A stretch of 58,138 nt of DNA from an uncultured Opitutia bacterium (GTDB taxonomy: Bacteria > Verrucomicrobiota > Verrucomicrobiia > Opitutales > Opitutaceae), in NCBI GenBank assembly GCA_903825285.1, contig CAIJZY010000058.1, forward strand, positions 1 to 58,138, given 5' to 3'. Within the stretch, counting starts at the first letter, position 1. Every line of letters starts with the position of its first letter. Positions 1 through 9,569 of the stretch are shown here, one piece after another. The translations under genes were made by a program, and so were the position numbers. The notes beneath the pieces were generated by a model that was given only the letters and a program-made list of their open reading frames with translations, ran no database searches and was not told where the DNA came from.

Positions 1-65
1 GCCGACCCCGCCTGCTTGATGGCCCGCGAGCAACGCGCTTCCTCGGCGGGGTCGGCGACCCCGCC
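1..65. repeat. GACCCCGCC inverted repeat 3' of ettA
   Basis: A 12-base arm at 1-12 (GCCGACCCCGCC) is perfectly complementary to 45-56. A second hairpin, GGCGGGGTC-GGC-GACCCCGCC, occupies 45-65. It lies about 18 bases beyond the ettA stop codon. There is no T-run after the stem on either strand, so it is not a classical intrinsic terminator. It belongs with the other stop-proximal inverted repeats of this window. Confidence 0.7.
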
Positions 66-82
66 CTACATTGCAGGCAGCT

Positions 83-1768
<1,686 letters not shown>

Positions 1769-1825
1769 GACCCCACTCAAACGCGCGATTGACGCGCGGC
1801 AAGCCCCCGGGCTTCGCTATCTCCC

Positions 1826-2335
1826 GTGAACGTCCGCCGCGCCACCCCCGCCGACGCCCTCGCCATTGCCCAGGTCCACGTGGCCTCGTGGCAATCGGCC
1901 TACCATGGCTTCTTCCCGCCCAGCGTGCTGGCCAACCTCTCGATCGCGGAACGGCAGGCGCTCTGGGCGCCGCGCCTGGCCTCCGCCGCCCAGCTGATCT
2001 GGGTCTCGGGCGAAGGCGCGCGGGTGACCGGCTTCATCGCGGCGTGCGCCTCGCGCGACGCCGACCTGCCGCCGCCCGCCACCGCGGAGATCGCCGCGCT
2101 CTACGTCGAGCCGGACGCCTGGGGCGCCGGCTGCGGCCGGGCGCTGTGCGCGGCCGCCCTCGCCCACCTGCGGCAGACGGCGGCGGAGAACGTGACCGTG
2201 TGGGTGCTGGCCGGCAATGTGCGCGCCCGGCACTTCTACGAGCGCCTCGGCTTCGCCACCGACGACGCGCGCAAGGACGTGACCCTGTTCAACGTGACCC
2301 TGCCCGAGGTCCGCTACCGCCAGAGCCTGCGCTGA
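1826..2335 (+). CDS. GNAT family N-acetyltransferase
   Basis: A 169-residue single-domain GNAT acetyltransferase with a GTG start. The acetyl-CoA-binding motif A is visible as IAALYVEPDAWGAGCGR, containing the expected G-x-G-x-[GR] loop (residues about 90-106). The C-terminal HFYERLGF is the usual motif B. Such enzymes move an acetyl group from acetyl-CoA to an amine; nothing here fixes the substrate. It diverges from ettA with about 57 bases between the starts and is followed on the same strand by a nucleotidyltransferase-like gene. No signal peptide is seen. Confidence 0.88.
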   Translation: MNVRRATPADALAIAQVHVASWQSAYHGFFPPSVLANLSIAERQALWAPRLASAAQLIWVSGEGARVTGFIAACASRDADLPPPATAEIAALYVEPDAWGAGCGRALCAAALAHLRQTAAENVTVWVLAGNVRARHFYERLGFATDDARKDVTLFNVTLPEVRYRQSLR

Positions 2336-2381
2336 CCGAGGTTTTCGAATTTCGGATTTCTATCTTCGGATTTTCCCAACC

Positions 2382-3185
2382 GTGCCCTCCGCCCTCACCC
2401 GCGCCGCCCTGCTGGCCGCCGTGCGCGCCGCGCTGGAACCGCTGCCGTTCGTCCTCTGCCTGTGGGAGGGCGGCTCGCCCGCCTTCGACCGGGCGGACGC
2501 GTGGAGCGACGTGGACCTGCAGTGCGAGGTGGACGACGACCAGGTGCCGGCGACATTTGCCGCGGTGGAGGCGGCGCTCGCGCGCGTGGCGGAGACGTCG
2601 CGGCGGTTCGTCGTGCCCGAGCCCGCGTGGCACGGGCACAGCCAGCGCTTCTACCAGTTCGCCAACGCCGAGCCGTGGCTGATGCTCGACCTCTGCGTGA
2701 TGCGGCGCGGCACGCCCAACAAGTTCAACGAGCCGGAGGTCCACGGCGCGGCCCACGTCCTGTTCGACCGCTCCGGCCTGTTCGGGTCGCGCGTGATCCG
2801 GACCGACCGCGCCGCGCTGGAGGCCCGGCTCCGCGAGCGGATCGCCGCGCTCCGCACGCGCTTCGCGCTGTTCCAGGTGCTCGTCGAGAAGGAGTCATGG
2901 CGCCGGAACGCGATCGACGCCCTGCATTTCTACCAGGGCCTCACGCTCGCCCCGCTGGTGGAGCTGCTTCGCATCCGGCACGACCCGCTGCGCCACTCCT
3001 GGGGCAATCGCTACCTTCATCGCATCCTGCCCGCGGCGGATGCGACGCGGCTCGAGCAGCTGATGTACGTCGCCGACGCCACCCAAGTCCCGGCCAAGCG
3101 AGCCGAGGCGGAAAAATGGTTCCTCGCGCTCGCCGCCGAGCTCGACGCGCGGCCGCAGCTCGTGCCACCCACTACGTCATCCTGA
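2382..3185 (+). CDS. Nucleotidyltransferase-fold protein (aminoglycoside-adenylyltransferase-like)
   Basis: A 267-residue protein with a GTG start. Near the N terminus it has GG-S at residues 30-32 followed by SDVDL at 42-46, the G-S...D-x-D pattern of the polymerase-beta nucleotidyltransferase fold that holds two metal ions. The remainder is alpha-helical with many aromatic and basic residues, as in aminoglycoside 6-adenylyltransferase relatives. Substrate unknown; antibiotic modification is only one possibility. An oddity: the last codons and the TGA stop lie inside a copy of the dispersed word CGTCATCCTGAGCGA (3175-3189), so the C terminus may have been redefined by a repeat insertion. Confidence 0.7.
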   Translation: MPSALTRAALLAAVRAALEPLPFVLCLWEGGSPAFDRADAWSDVDLQCEVDDDQVPATFAAVEAALARVAETSRRFVVPEPAWHGHSQRFYQFANAEPWLMLDLCVMRRGTPNKFNEPEVHGAAHVLFDRSGLFGSRVIRTDRAALEARLRERIAALRTRFALFQVLVEKESWRRNAIDALHFYQGLTLAPLVELLRIRHDPLRHSWGNRYLHRILPAADATRLEQLMYVADATQVPAKRAEAEKWFLALAAELDARPQLVPPTTSS

Positions 3186-3223
3186 GCGAGAACCACTAAT
3201 AGGCGCTAATGGGCGCTAATAGG
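3175..3223. repeat. Solo repeat arms: CGTCATCCTGAGCGA and CTAAT words
   Basis: Positions 3175-3189 carry CGTCATCCTGAGCGA, the same word that forms the arms of the inverted repeat at 3272-3428. Positions 3195-3223 carry three CTAAT words at a 10-base period (CTAATAGGCG, CTAATGGGCG, CTAATAGG). The second resembles the arm of the repeat at 35496-35586. Both are single arms without a nearby partner. Confidence 0.75.
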
Positions 3224-3271
3224 TTGGGAGCGGACACTGGCAGGGACGCGAGCAGGGGTTCTGTTGTTTAC

Positions 3272-3428
3272 CCGTCATCCTGAGCGAAAGCGCAGGATCG
3301 CTGGGATCATGGCCTGCGGGCAGATCCCTGATCCCAGACACTGTTGCGCCGTTGCCGGAGTGTCCTTGGCCAAATCGGCCACTGCAGGATTAATAACAGC
3401 GATCCTTCGCCTTCACTCAGGATGACGG
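3272..3428. repeat. Long inverted repeat with GTCATCCTGAG arms
   Basis: Arm one (3272-3303, beginning CCGTCATCCTGAGCGAAAGC) is complementary to arm two (3397-3428) over 32 bases with three mismatches, across a 93-base spacer. It fills the gap between two convergent genes. Variants of the word GTCATCCTGAGCGAAG are known as dispersed repeats in several bacterial phyla (from memory). It may act as a bidirectional 3' structure. Confidence 0.85.
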
Positions 3429-3458
3429 AGCGCAGAGCGAGGACTTTGATGGCCTAAC

Positions 3459-3707
3459 CTAAGCCGGCGCGCAGGGCTCGGTCCGTCGCACGCGGCGGGT
3501 GGAAGCAGGGTTTTTCACGAGTTTCGCGGCCGGACGCACCGGACGGCGCACCAATTCGCCGCCGCAGTTCGGGCACACAAAACGGAGCCGGTGCGCGGCG
3601 CATTCAACGCAGAAGGTGCACTCGAAGGTGCAGATGTACGCCTCGCGCGATTCCGGCGGCAGGTCCCGGTCACAGCATTCGCAGTTGGGTCGGAGCTCGA
3701 GGGCCAT
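3459..3707 (-). CDS. DUF1272 domain-containing protein
   Basis: A small 82-residue zinc-ribbon-like protein. It opens MALELRPNCECCDRDLPP and carries CxxC pairs (CECC, CTFECTFC, CPNC), the pattern of the DUF1272 family, ending the core with GGELVRRPVRP. These cysteines probably bind one or two metal ions. The family has no assigned function. The C-terminal 25 residues are basic and probably disordered. It is convergent with the nucleotidyltransferase gene and separated from it by repeats. Confidence 0.85.
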   Translation of the reverse strand: MALELRPNCECCDRDLPPESREAYICTFECTFCVECAAHRLRFVCPNCGGELVRRPVRPAAKLVKNPASTRRVRRTEPCAPA

Positions 3708-3848
3708 GGCAGCTTCCTAGTCGTCCCTGTTCCGTCGTCAATCCGCCGGCAGGCAGCCGACATCGCAGGGCCCGCGCGATAGTTTTAGACATGGGTTCGT
3801 AAAGCCGGCCATTCCCTGCCGCGGGCGGGCGTGCTATGATGCCGGGCC

Positions 3849-5012
3849 ATGAACCTGAGCTCCGCCTTCACGGTTGATCCCGACGCACCGGCGATCCGGC
3901 GGCACAACACCCAGGTCCAAGCCGCGCAGGCCGCCTTCGACGCCGGCCGGCCGACGCGGGTGCTCTTCAAATGCAGCGAGTGGGTCGGGCAGCACGGCTT
4001 CTACGCCGACGAGGTCGGGCTCGATTACCGCGATTATTACACCAACCCCGACCTGATGCTGCAGGTGCAGCTGGAGGCCGCGCGGCGGCGGCGCGAGATC
4101 CCGGTGCACGACATCATCCTCGGCGCGCCGCCGCGGGACAGCTGGTGCACCGGCGTGGATCTCTGGCCGGCAGTCGCACCGGGGGCCTTCGACTGCGAGC
4201 TCATGTACCGGCGCGAAACGGTGATCGCGAACCGGTCACGCCACCTCTCGCGGGAGGAATGCGATGCGCTGGTCATGCCGCGCATCGAGGACGGCGGCTG
4301 GATCGGCACCATCCGCCGCTTCCACGAGCACCTGGTCGACCAGTACGAGCACAAGCTGGTCTACCTCGGCAAGGCCGTGGACCGGATCCAAAACGGGATG
4401 GGCACGAGCGGCTTCTTCAGCCTCGCGCTCGACCTCCGGGGCGAGGCGATCATGGAGGACATGTACGAGGACGAGGCCTTCGCGCACCGGTTCCTGCGCA
4501 AGCTGGCCGACTGGAGCGACGCGCTCACCCGCCGCTGGGCCGCCCCGGCGGATCGCAACGCCCCCTTCCCGCTCACCGACCACGGCATCGACATGCTGTC
4601 GCCGGCGATGTACGAGAAATTCATCCTGCCCATCCTGCTGGAGAAGAACCGCGGCCGGACCAGCGAGCCGCAGCTCTTTCACCACTGCGGCCGGGGCCAG
4701 CACCTGTTCCCGATCGTCAGCCGCCACTTCAAGCTGCAGACGCTGCACGCCCTCACCTACCCGCTGCTGGACATCGAGCGCATCCGGCGCGAGGTCGGCC
4801 CCGACGCGCACCTCATCGTGCTGATCTCCGACGGCATCCTCAACCTGGGCACCGCCGCCGACGTGCGCGACGCGGTGAAATCCCTGCTGACCGACCGGCT
4901 CAAGCAAAGCGGGCCGCTCACGCTGATCTCCGGCGACCTGCTGCCCGGCACCAAGATGGACAACCTCCACGTCCTCTACGAAGCCGTGAAGGAATTCGGC
5001 GTGATCAACTAG
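3849..5012 (+). CDS. Uroporphyrinogen decarboxylase (UROD/MtaA) family protein
   Basis: A 387-residue cytoplasmic protein with the UroD-like TIM-barrel pattern. LFHHCGRGQHL near residue 280 supplies the H-x-C-G ligand motif seen in the cobalamin methyltransferase branch (MtaA/MtbA), and TLISGDLLPGTK lies near the C terminus. The third Cys ligand of true MtaA-type enzymes is not evident: a Ser-Gly-Asp stands there. It is unlikely to be the haem-pathway HemE, because the HemE N-terminal substrate motif is absent. Such proteins are abundant in Verrucomicrobiota and Lentisphaerota and are probably methyl- or carboxyl-transfer enzymes of unknown substrate. A second, more MtaA-like family member lies at 39788-40939. 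Confidence 0.8.
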   Translation: MNLSSAFTVDPDAPAIRRHNTQVQAAQAAFDAGRPTRVLFKCSEWVGQHGFYADEVGLDYRDYYTNPDLMLQVQLEAARRRREIPVHDIILGAPPRDSWCTGVDLWPAVAPGAFDCELMYRRETVIANRSRHLSREECDALVMPRIEDGGWIGTIRRFHEHLVDQYEHKLVYLGKAVDRIQNGMGTSGFFSLALDLRGEAIMEDMYEDEAFAHRFLRKLADWSDALTRRWAAPADRNAPFPLTDHGIDMLSPAMYEKFILPILLEKNRGRTSEPQLFHHCGRGQHLFPIVSRHFKLQTLHALTYPLLDIERIRREVGPDAHLIVLISDGILNLGTAADVRDAVKSLLTDRLKQSGPLTLISGDLLPGTKMDNLHVLYEAVKEFGVIN

Positions 5013-5037
5013 GAGCCGGATCGGCCGATGTTTCAGG

Positions 5038-5307
5038 TCAAGGCGGGGACCCGTTGGGTTTTGTCGCCAGTTCGAGATGCGCCAGGTAGGCCAGCGCCTC
5101 GTCCCGGCGGGTGCCGCACATCGATTCGGTCGGCCGAAGGTTCACACAGACGGCCGGCCGCTCGGGCCGGCCAAAGAGCGCGCAGCTGAAATCCGGCCGC
5201 AGCTGGACGCACGCGACGCCCGCCGGCTTGCCCTGGGGCATGCCCGGAATCGGCGACGAGATGGACGGCGCGATGCAGCACGCGCCGCAGCCGGGGCGAC
5301 AATTCAT
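5038..5307 (-). CDS. YkgJ family cysteine cluster protein
   Basis: An 89-residue protein that begins MNCRPGCGACCIAPSISSP, the CxxxCxxCC signature of the YkgJ (zinc/iron-chelating) family, with further Cys residues at CVQL, SCAL, CVNL and MCG. The spacing resembles an Fe-S or zinc-binding fold. Members are often annotated as metal-chelating, without a defined reaction. The C terminus (EALAYLAHLELAT) matches the usual end of short family members. It lies downstream of the DUF748 gene on the same strand, but a stop-proximal inverted repeat separates them, and no good ribosome-binding site is visible before its ATG. Confidence 0.85.
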   Translation of the reverse strand: MNCRPGCGACCIAPSISSPIPGMPQGKPAGVACVQLRPDFSCALFGRPERPAVCVNLRPTESMCGTRRDEALAYLAHLELATKPNGSPP

Positions 5308-5327
5308 GGGAATGGGGAAAAAGTTAG

Positions 5328-5416
5328 CAAGTGACAGGGTTCAAGTGACAAGGGAGCAAGCGTCCGAACCTGTGGCTGGAGCTCTAGTCACTTGGACCCT
5401 GATCCTTGTCACTTCC
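5328..5416. repeat. Inverted repeat with tandem CAAGTGACA words
   Basis: Arm one (5328-5354) holds two copies of CAAGTGACA about 14 bases apart. Arm two (5387-5416) carries the complementary words TCACTTGGACCCT and CCTTGTCACTT. It starts six bases past the stop codon of the DUF748 gene (minus strand) and fills most of the gap to ykgJ. Confidence 0.8.
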
Positions 5417-5421
5417 AGCAA

Positions 5422-8400
5422 CTACTGCAGGCTCAGGAACACGCGCGGTCCCTTGTTCTGCTTGGCCGCCTCCGCGCCCTGCGCGAGGAAGAGGCGGTCG
5501 GCCGCGATGTGGCCGGTCGCGAGGAAATAGGCCCGCACCTGCTCGGCGCGCGCCGTCGCCAGCGCGCGGAGATCGTCGGCGCTCACCACCTGGGCGTCTG
5601 CCAGGCGTCCGGTCATCTCCTCCAGCGGCACGCCGGGTGACGCCGTGGTCGGGGTCGTCGCCGCGGCGGCCTTGGGCGTGGCGGCGGGGGAGCCGGCCGC
5701 GGAGCGGAAGGTGATCACGCGCATCACGCGCTTGATCAGTCCCGGCTTCGGCGGCGCGGGGGCCGCGGTCACCGGCGGCGGGCCGGCCAGCGGCGCGCCG
5801 AATTTCGTGCCCGGCGGGAATTTCTCGTCGAACAGCTGCTTCACCATCGCGGCGTTTTCCTCGGGGGAGATGACCAGCTGCGCCGGCGGCGGGATCGCCG
5901 GGTTCGCCGCGTGGCGGGCCTCCCAGATCTGGCGGCGCACCCGATCGGCGAGCTTCAGCCGCTGCAGCGCATACGTGTCCGCCGCGGTGTCCGCGGCGCC
6001 CTCCAGCCCGAGGCTCAGGCCCGGGCGGTTCGTCAGCGCCTTCACCATCGTGTCGAGCTTCGGCACCTCGGCCGGCAGCAGCTCGCTGGCGCCGGGCGCG
6101 AACTCCTGGAACGCCAGCTCGTCACCGCCGCCGCCGAACATCGAGCCGAGCAGGGAGAACGGCGAGGTCGCCGCCTTCGTGAGCAGGTTCACGACCACAC
6201 GCAGCACGACCTTGCCGATGCGGAAGTTCGGGTCGTCAAGGCTGCCCTGCACCGGCAGGTCGATCACGATCCGGCCGTCAATGTCCTTCAGCAGCGCCAC
6301 GCCCAGGCGCACCGGCAGGCCGGTCGCGTCGGGGCTGTTCGTGGCGGCGCCGAAGGTGAACTGGTTCAGCGTGACGACGTTGGTGGTGTCGAGCTTGCGG
6401 CCCTCGACGTGGACCTTGGTGTCCACCACGAGCTGGCCGCGCGCGAGCTCGTAGCCCGCGTACTTTCCCGCGTACGGGCTGATCGGGAGCAGGTCCACGT
6501 TCTTGAAATCCACCTTGAGGTCCACGAACGGGCTCGCGCCCAGCGGGTCGAGCTGGCCGGTGATCGCCACCGGGCCCGCGCCGCCCACCAGGCCCTTCAG
6601 GTCCACGGTCGCGCGCGCAAGGTTCTCGGAGGACAGCCCCTGCACGCCGCCGCCAAACTGGGTGAGCGCCAGGCGAACGTTCGGCTCGACCGAGCGGTCG
6701 GTGAAGCTGAAGTCGCCGTCCTTCACGACCACCTGGCCAATCTCCACCTTCGGCAGCGGAGCCGCGGGCGTCGGGGCCGCCGGCGCGGCGGGCGCCGGAC
6801 CCGGCCGCGCGAGGCCCGCGAGGTTGAGCGTCTTGTCGACGTTGACGAGCACCCGCGCGTACGGCGCGGCGAGGGAGATTTCCTTGAGCGACACGGTCAG
6901 CCGCGGCGCGGTGGCGAGCTTCACGCCGGTGAAGGTCAGCCGCGAAAATCCGGCCAGGTCCTCGTTGTGCGCGCCGTCCACGAGCCCGAGCTGGTCCACG
7001 GCAAGATTGCCGTCCAAGGTGATGGCCGCCACGCCGCCGGTCAGGTCCACGTGCACCTGGTCCGAGGTGGTGAGCGAGCCCTGCGTGAGGCGGGCGTTGA
7101 CGAACTGCTCGAGGTACGGGCTGAGCGGCAGGAGACCCAGCGCGGTGACATCCGCCTTGAGGTCGGCCACCACCACGGGCCGCAGCTGCACGTTGCCGCC
7201 GACGTGGACCGCGCCCTGCGGCGCCCAGGTCAGGGAGAGCTCGAAGGGCATCTTCGCGCCGTCGGCCAGCGTGAGCTGCTTCGCCGTGAACTGGATGCCG
7301 CTGAGCCCCAGCTGCGCGGGCCGCGGCGCGGAGCGGTCGGTGAGGCTGACCTGAAAATCCTTCAGCGTGACTTCGCCCACCCGGACATCGGGCAGCTTGG
7401 CCGGCGCGGGTGAGGACGGGGCCGCCGGGGCGGGAACCGGCGCGGTCGCGGGCTGCAGCATCGTCAGCAAATTGATCGAGCCGTCGGCCTCGCGGCGCAC
7501 GTTGAGGCGTCCGCCCGCCAGCACGACCGAGGAAACGGACGCCTTCGGCGCGAGCGCGTCGGCGCTGACGCCCGTGATGTCGAGGGCGGGCAGCTCGACG
7601 ACGGTCTCATGGGTGGCGCGCTCGGCCACCTTCAGCCCGCGGAGCTGCACGCCGCCGTCGGCAAGGGTCAGGACGCGGTGGCCCTCCGTGAGGTCGATCG
7701 CGTAGCGGCCGTGCATGGACAGCGTGCCGGTGGTCAGGTCGGCGCGCGTGAGGCTGGAGTAGTACGGTGCATATTTCGGCAGCACGATGTTCTCGAGGCG
7801 CAGCTCGCCCTCGGACTGGAAAGGCTGCGCGATGATCGTGCCGCTCCACGCGAGCTTCTCGCCCGCCTCCGTCACGGCGGCGAACTGGTACGGCGCGCCG
7901 CGCGTGCCGGCGGTGCGGAAGTTTGTGACCGTCACCGACACGGGTCCGAGCACGGTGGCAAACGACTGGGCGCGGGACAGGTCAGAGAATTCCACCCGCG
8001 CGCGATTGACGATGAGGCTCCCGATCCGGATCGGCCGCATCGGCTTGCTGGGCGCCGGCGGGCCGGCGAGGGCAGCCGGGGCGGCGGTGAGTCGCGCGAG
8101 GATGTCGGAGAAGTTGAGCGAGCCGTCCGGGCGGATCACCACGCCGAGGTGGGCGCCGTCGAGCTCGACGTCACTCAGCACCCATTCGCCGAAGAGCGAG
8201 GACAGCGCGTCGAAGTTCACGTAGAGGCGGTCCCAGCCCAGGAAGGAGCCGTTCCCCTCTTTCAGGCGGATGTCGAACTGCTCGACCGTCAGCGAGAGCG
8301 CGTAGGGGTTGAGGCGGATCCGGCCGATGGTGACCTTCCGGCCGAGCTCGGCGGAGAGGCGGGTCTCCGCCTGCGTGCGCAGGATGGGCGGCAGCGCGAA

Positions 8401-8478
8401 AAAGCCGATCAGGGTGTACAGGGCGAGGACTCCCGCCGCGATGATCCATCCGCGGCGCCGGCGTGGAGAGAGGTTCAT
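5422..8478 (-). CDS. DUF748 domain-containing protein (AsmA-like)
   Basis: A 1,018-residue envelope protein. An N-terminal membrane anchor (residues about 9-30, WIIAAGVLALYTLIGFFALP) precedes a long beta-rich region with repeated SLTVEQFDIRL- and DFSFTDRSVEP-type segments, typical of DUF748/AsmA-like proteins. Two low-complexity Ala/Pro linkers separate repeat blocks. The C-terminal third has a region resembling the OmpA-like tail of DUF748 proteins (LADAQVVSADDLRALATARA...VRAYFLATG). AsmA-like proteins are thought to help move lipids between inner and outer membranes; that role is inferred here. It lies 25 bases after the peroxiredoxin gene and is probably co-transcribed with it. Confidence 0.88.
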   Translation of the reverse strand: MNLSPRRRRGWIIAAGVLALYTLIGFFALPPILRTQAETRLSAELGRKVTIGRIRLNPYALSLTVEQFDIRLKEGNGSFLGWDRLYVNFDALSSLFGEWVLSDVELDGAHLGVVIRPDGSLNFSDILARLTAAPAALAGPPAPSKPMRPIRIGSLIVNRARVEFSDLSRAQSFATVLGPVSVTVTNFRTAGTRGAPYQFAAVTEAGEKLAWSGTIIAQPFQSEGELRLENIVLPKYAPYYSSLTRADLTTGTLSMHGRYAIDLTEGHRVLTLADGGVQLRGLKVAERATHETVVELPALDITGVSADALAPKASVSSVVLAGGRLNVRREADGSINLLTMLQPATAPVPAPAAPSSPAPAKLPDVRVGEVTLKDFQVSLTDRSAPRPAQLGLSGIQFTAKQLTLADGAKMPFELSLTWAPQGAVHVGGNVQLRPVVVADLKADVTALGLLPLSPYLEQFVNARLTQGSLTTSDQVHVDLTGGVAAITLDGNLAVDQLGLVDGAHNEDLAGFSRLTFTGVKLATAPRLTVSLKEISLAAPYARVLVNVDKTLNLAGLARPGPAPAAPAAPTPAAPLPKVEIGQVVVKDGDFSFTDRSVEPNVRLALTQFGGGVQGLSSENLARATVDLKGLVGGAGPVAITGQLDPLGASPFVDLKVDFKNVDLLPISPYAGKYAGYELARGQLVVDTKVHVEGRKLDTTNVVTLNQFTFGAATNSPDATGLPVRLGVALLKDIDGRIVIDLPVQGSLDDPNFRIGKVVLRVVVNLLTKAATSPFSLLGSMFGGGGDELAFQEFAPGASELLPAEVPKLDTMVKALTNRPGLSLGLEGAADTAADTYALQRLKLADRVRRQIWEARHAANPAIPPPAQLVISPEENAAMVKQLFDEKFPPGTKFGAPLAGPPPVTAAPAPPKPGLIKRVMRVITFRSAAGSPAATPKAAAATTPTTASPGVPLEEMTGRLADAQVVSADDLRALATARAEQVRAYFLATGHIAADRLFLAQGAEAAKQNKGPRVFLSLQ

Positions 8479-8503
8479 GCCCGACGGTAGCTGGCCGGGC
8501 CGT

Positions 8504-8980
8504 TCACTGCAACTCCGCGAGCACGGCCCGCAGTTGCGCGGCGTGGTCGGCGGTATCCACTTTCGGAATCACGGCCCGCACCGTGCCGTCGGTCGCGAGC
8601 ACGTAGGCGGCTCGCGCCGGGCCGGTGTATTTCCGGCCGTAGAGGGACTTCTCGACAATCGCGTCGGCCGCCCTGGTGAACGTGTCATCGGGGTCGCTCG
8701 CGAGCACATAGCTGATCTTTTTCTTCGCCGCGTATTTCGCGTGCGACCCGCAGGTGTCGCGGCTCAGGGCCACCAGATTGTAGCCCGCGCGGTCGAATTC
8801 CGCCGCGTGCGCCGCCAGGCTGTCGTTCTGCCGGTCGCACCCCGGCGTATTATTGCGCATGTAAACCGACACAATCGTCGGGCGCGTGAGCAGCTCGCGC
8901 AGGGTGACGTCCGCCGTTTGGCCGTCACGGAACACCTTGAAGGCGAGCCGGGTATCGAGCTTCTGGCCGGGTTGGATCAT
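8504..8980 (-). CDS. Peroxiredoxin (BCP/PrxQ-like redoxin)
   Basis: A 158-residue thioredoxin-fold protein with the peroxidatic motif NNTPGCDRQ (Cys48), which reduces hydroperoxides at the expense of thiols. In classical PrxQ the resolving Cys is five residues after the first or in a following helix. Here the only other Cys is 29 residues later, in SRDTCGSH (Cys77), replacing the usual VES before the conserved SH. No signal peptide is seen, so it is cytoplasmic. It is the first gene of a two-gene unit with the DUF748 protein and diverges from the thioesterase gene. Confidence 0.88.
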   Translation of the reverse strand: MIQPGQKLDTRLAFKVFRDGQTADVTLRELLTRPTIVSVYMRNNTPGCDRQNDSLAAHAAEFDRAGYNLVALSRDTCGSHAKYAAKKKISYVLASDPDDTFTRAADAIVEKSLYGRKYTGPARAAYVLATDGTVRAVIPKVDTADHAAQLRAVLAELQ

Positions 8981-9094
8981 GCGGCAAAGGAGCGCGGGCG
9001 ACCCGGCGGGTCAAGCTGGGGCGGAGGAAGATAATTCAGTGCGGGGATGCACGGGCTTTGACGCGCGGGTAAATATCCTCCAACGTCCCGCCCG

Positions 9095-9556
9095 ATGAAA
9101 CCGGTCAAGGTCCCTGCGCTGGAGCTCTTCCTGCACGAGATGATCCCGCTCGCGAAAGCGATGGGGGTCGGCGTGGAGGTCAGCGATGACCGGGCGTTGG
9201 TGCTGACGGCGCCGAAGGAGCAGAACAAGAATTCGCTCAACACCGCGTTCGGCGGCAGCCTCGTCTCGCTCGCCACGCTCGCCGGCTATGGCGTCGTGTG
9301 GGAGCTGATGCGCAACGAGAAGAGCGCCGACAAGCCCGTGTGGCACATCGTGGTGAAGGAAAGCCGCGCGGCGTACCGCCGGCCGGTGATCGGCGATTTG
9401 CGCGCGATCTGCGAGCGGCCCGCGCAGGCGGCGATCGCGGAGTTCAAGGAGGCGCTGGAGCGCTACGGCAAGGCCAAGCTCAAGCTCAAGGCCCACGTGG
9501 TGGAGAACGGCGCGGTCGCGGTGGACGTGACGGCGGCGTTCGTGGTGACGCGCTGA
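9095..9556 (+). CDS. Thioesterase-like hotdog-fold protein (YiiD C-terminal type)
   Basis: A 153-residue protein that matches the putative-thioesterase domain found at the C terminus of YiiD: LFLHEMIPLAKAMGVGVEV, then NKNSLNTAFGGSLVSLATLAGYGVV, in which the N-TAFGGS turn is the substrate-facing loop of the hotdog fold, then the C-terminal strand block KLKLKAHVVENGAVAVDVTAAFVV. Family members are thought to hydrolyse acyl-CoA thioesters. The start ATG lies about 114 bases from the divergent peroxiredoxin start. It is convergent with the InhA-like gene, with 13 bases between the stops. Confidence 0.83.
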   Translation: MKPVKVPALELFLHEMIPLAKAMGVGVEVSDDRALVLTAPKEQNKNSLNTAFGGSLVSLATLAGYGVVWELMRNEKSADKPVWHIVVKESRAAYRRPVIGDLRAICERPAQAAIAEFKEALERYGKAKLKLKAHVVENGAVAVDVTAAFVVTR

Positions 9557-9569
9557 GCGGCAACTGCGG

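Noticed and set aside
5911-8490. Long plus-strand open frames within the DUF748 gene
   Set aside because: The translations have Arg/His/Glu-rich shadow composition and no family signal. The minus strand encodes a coherent AsmA-like protein.
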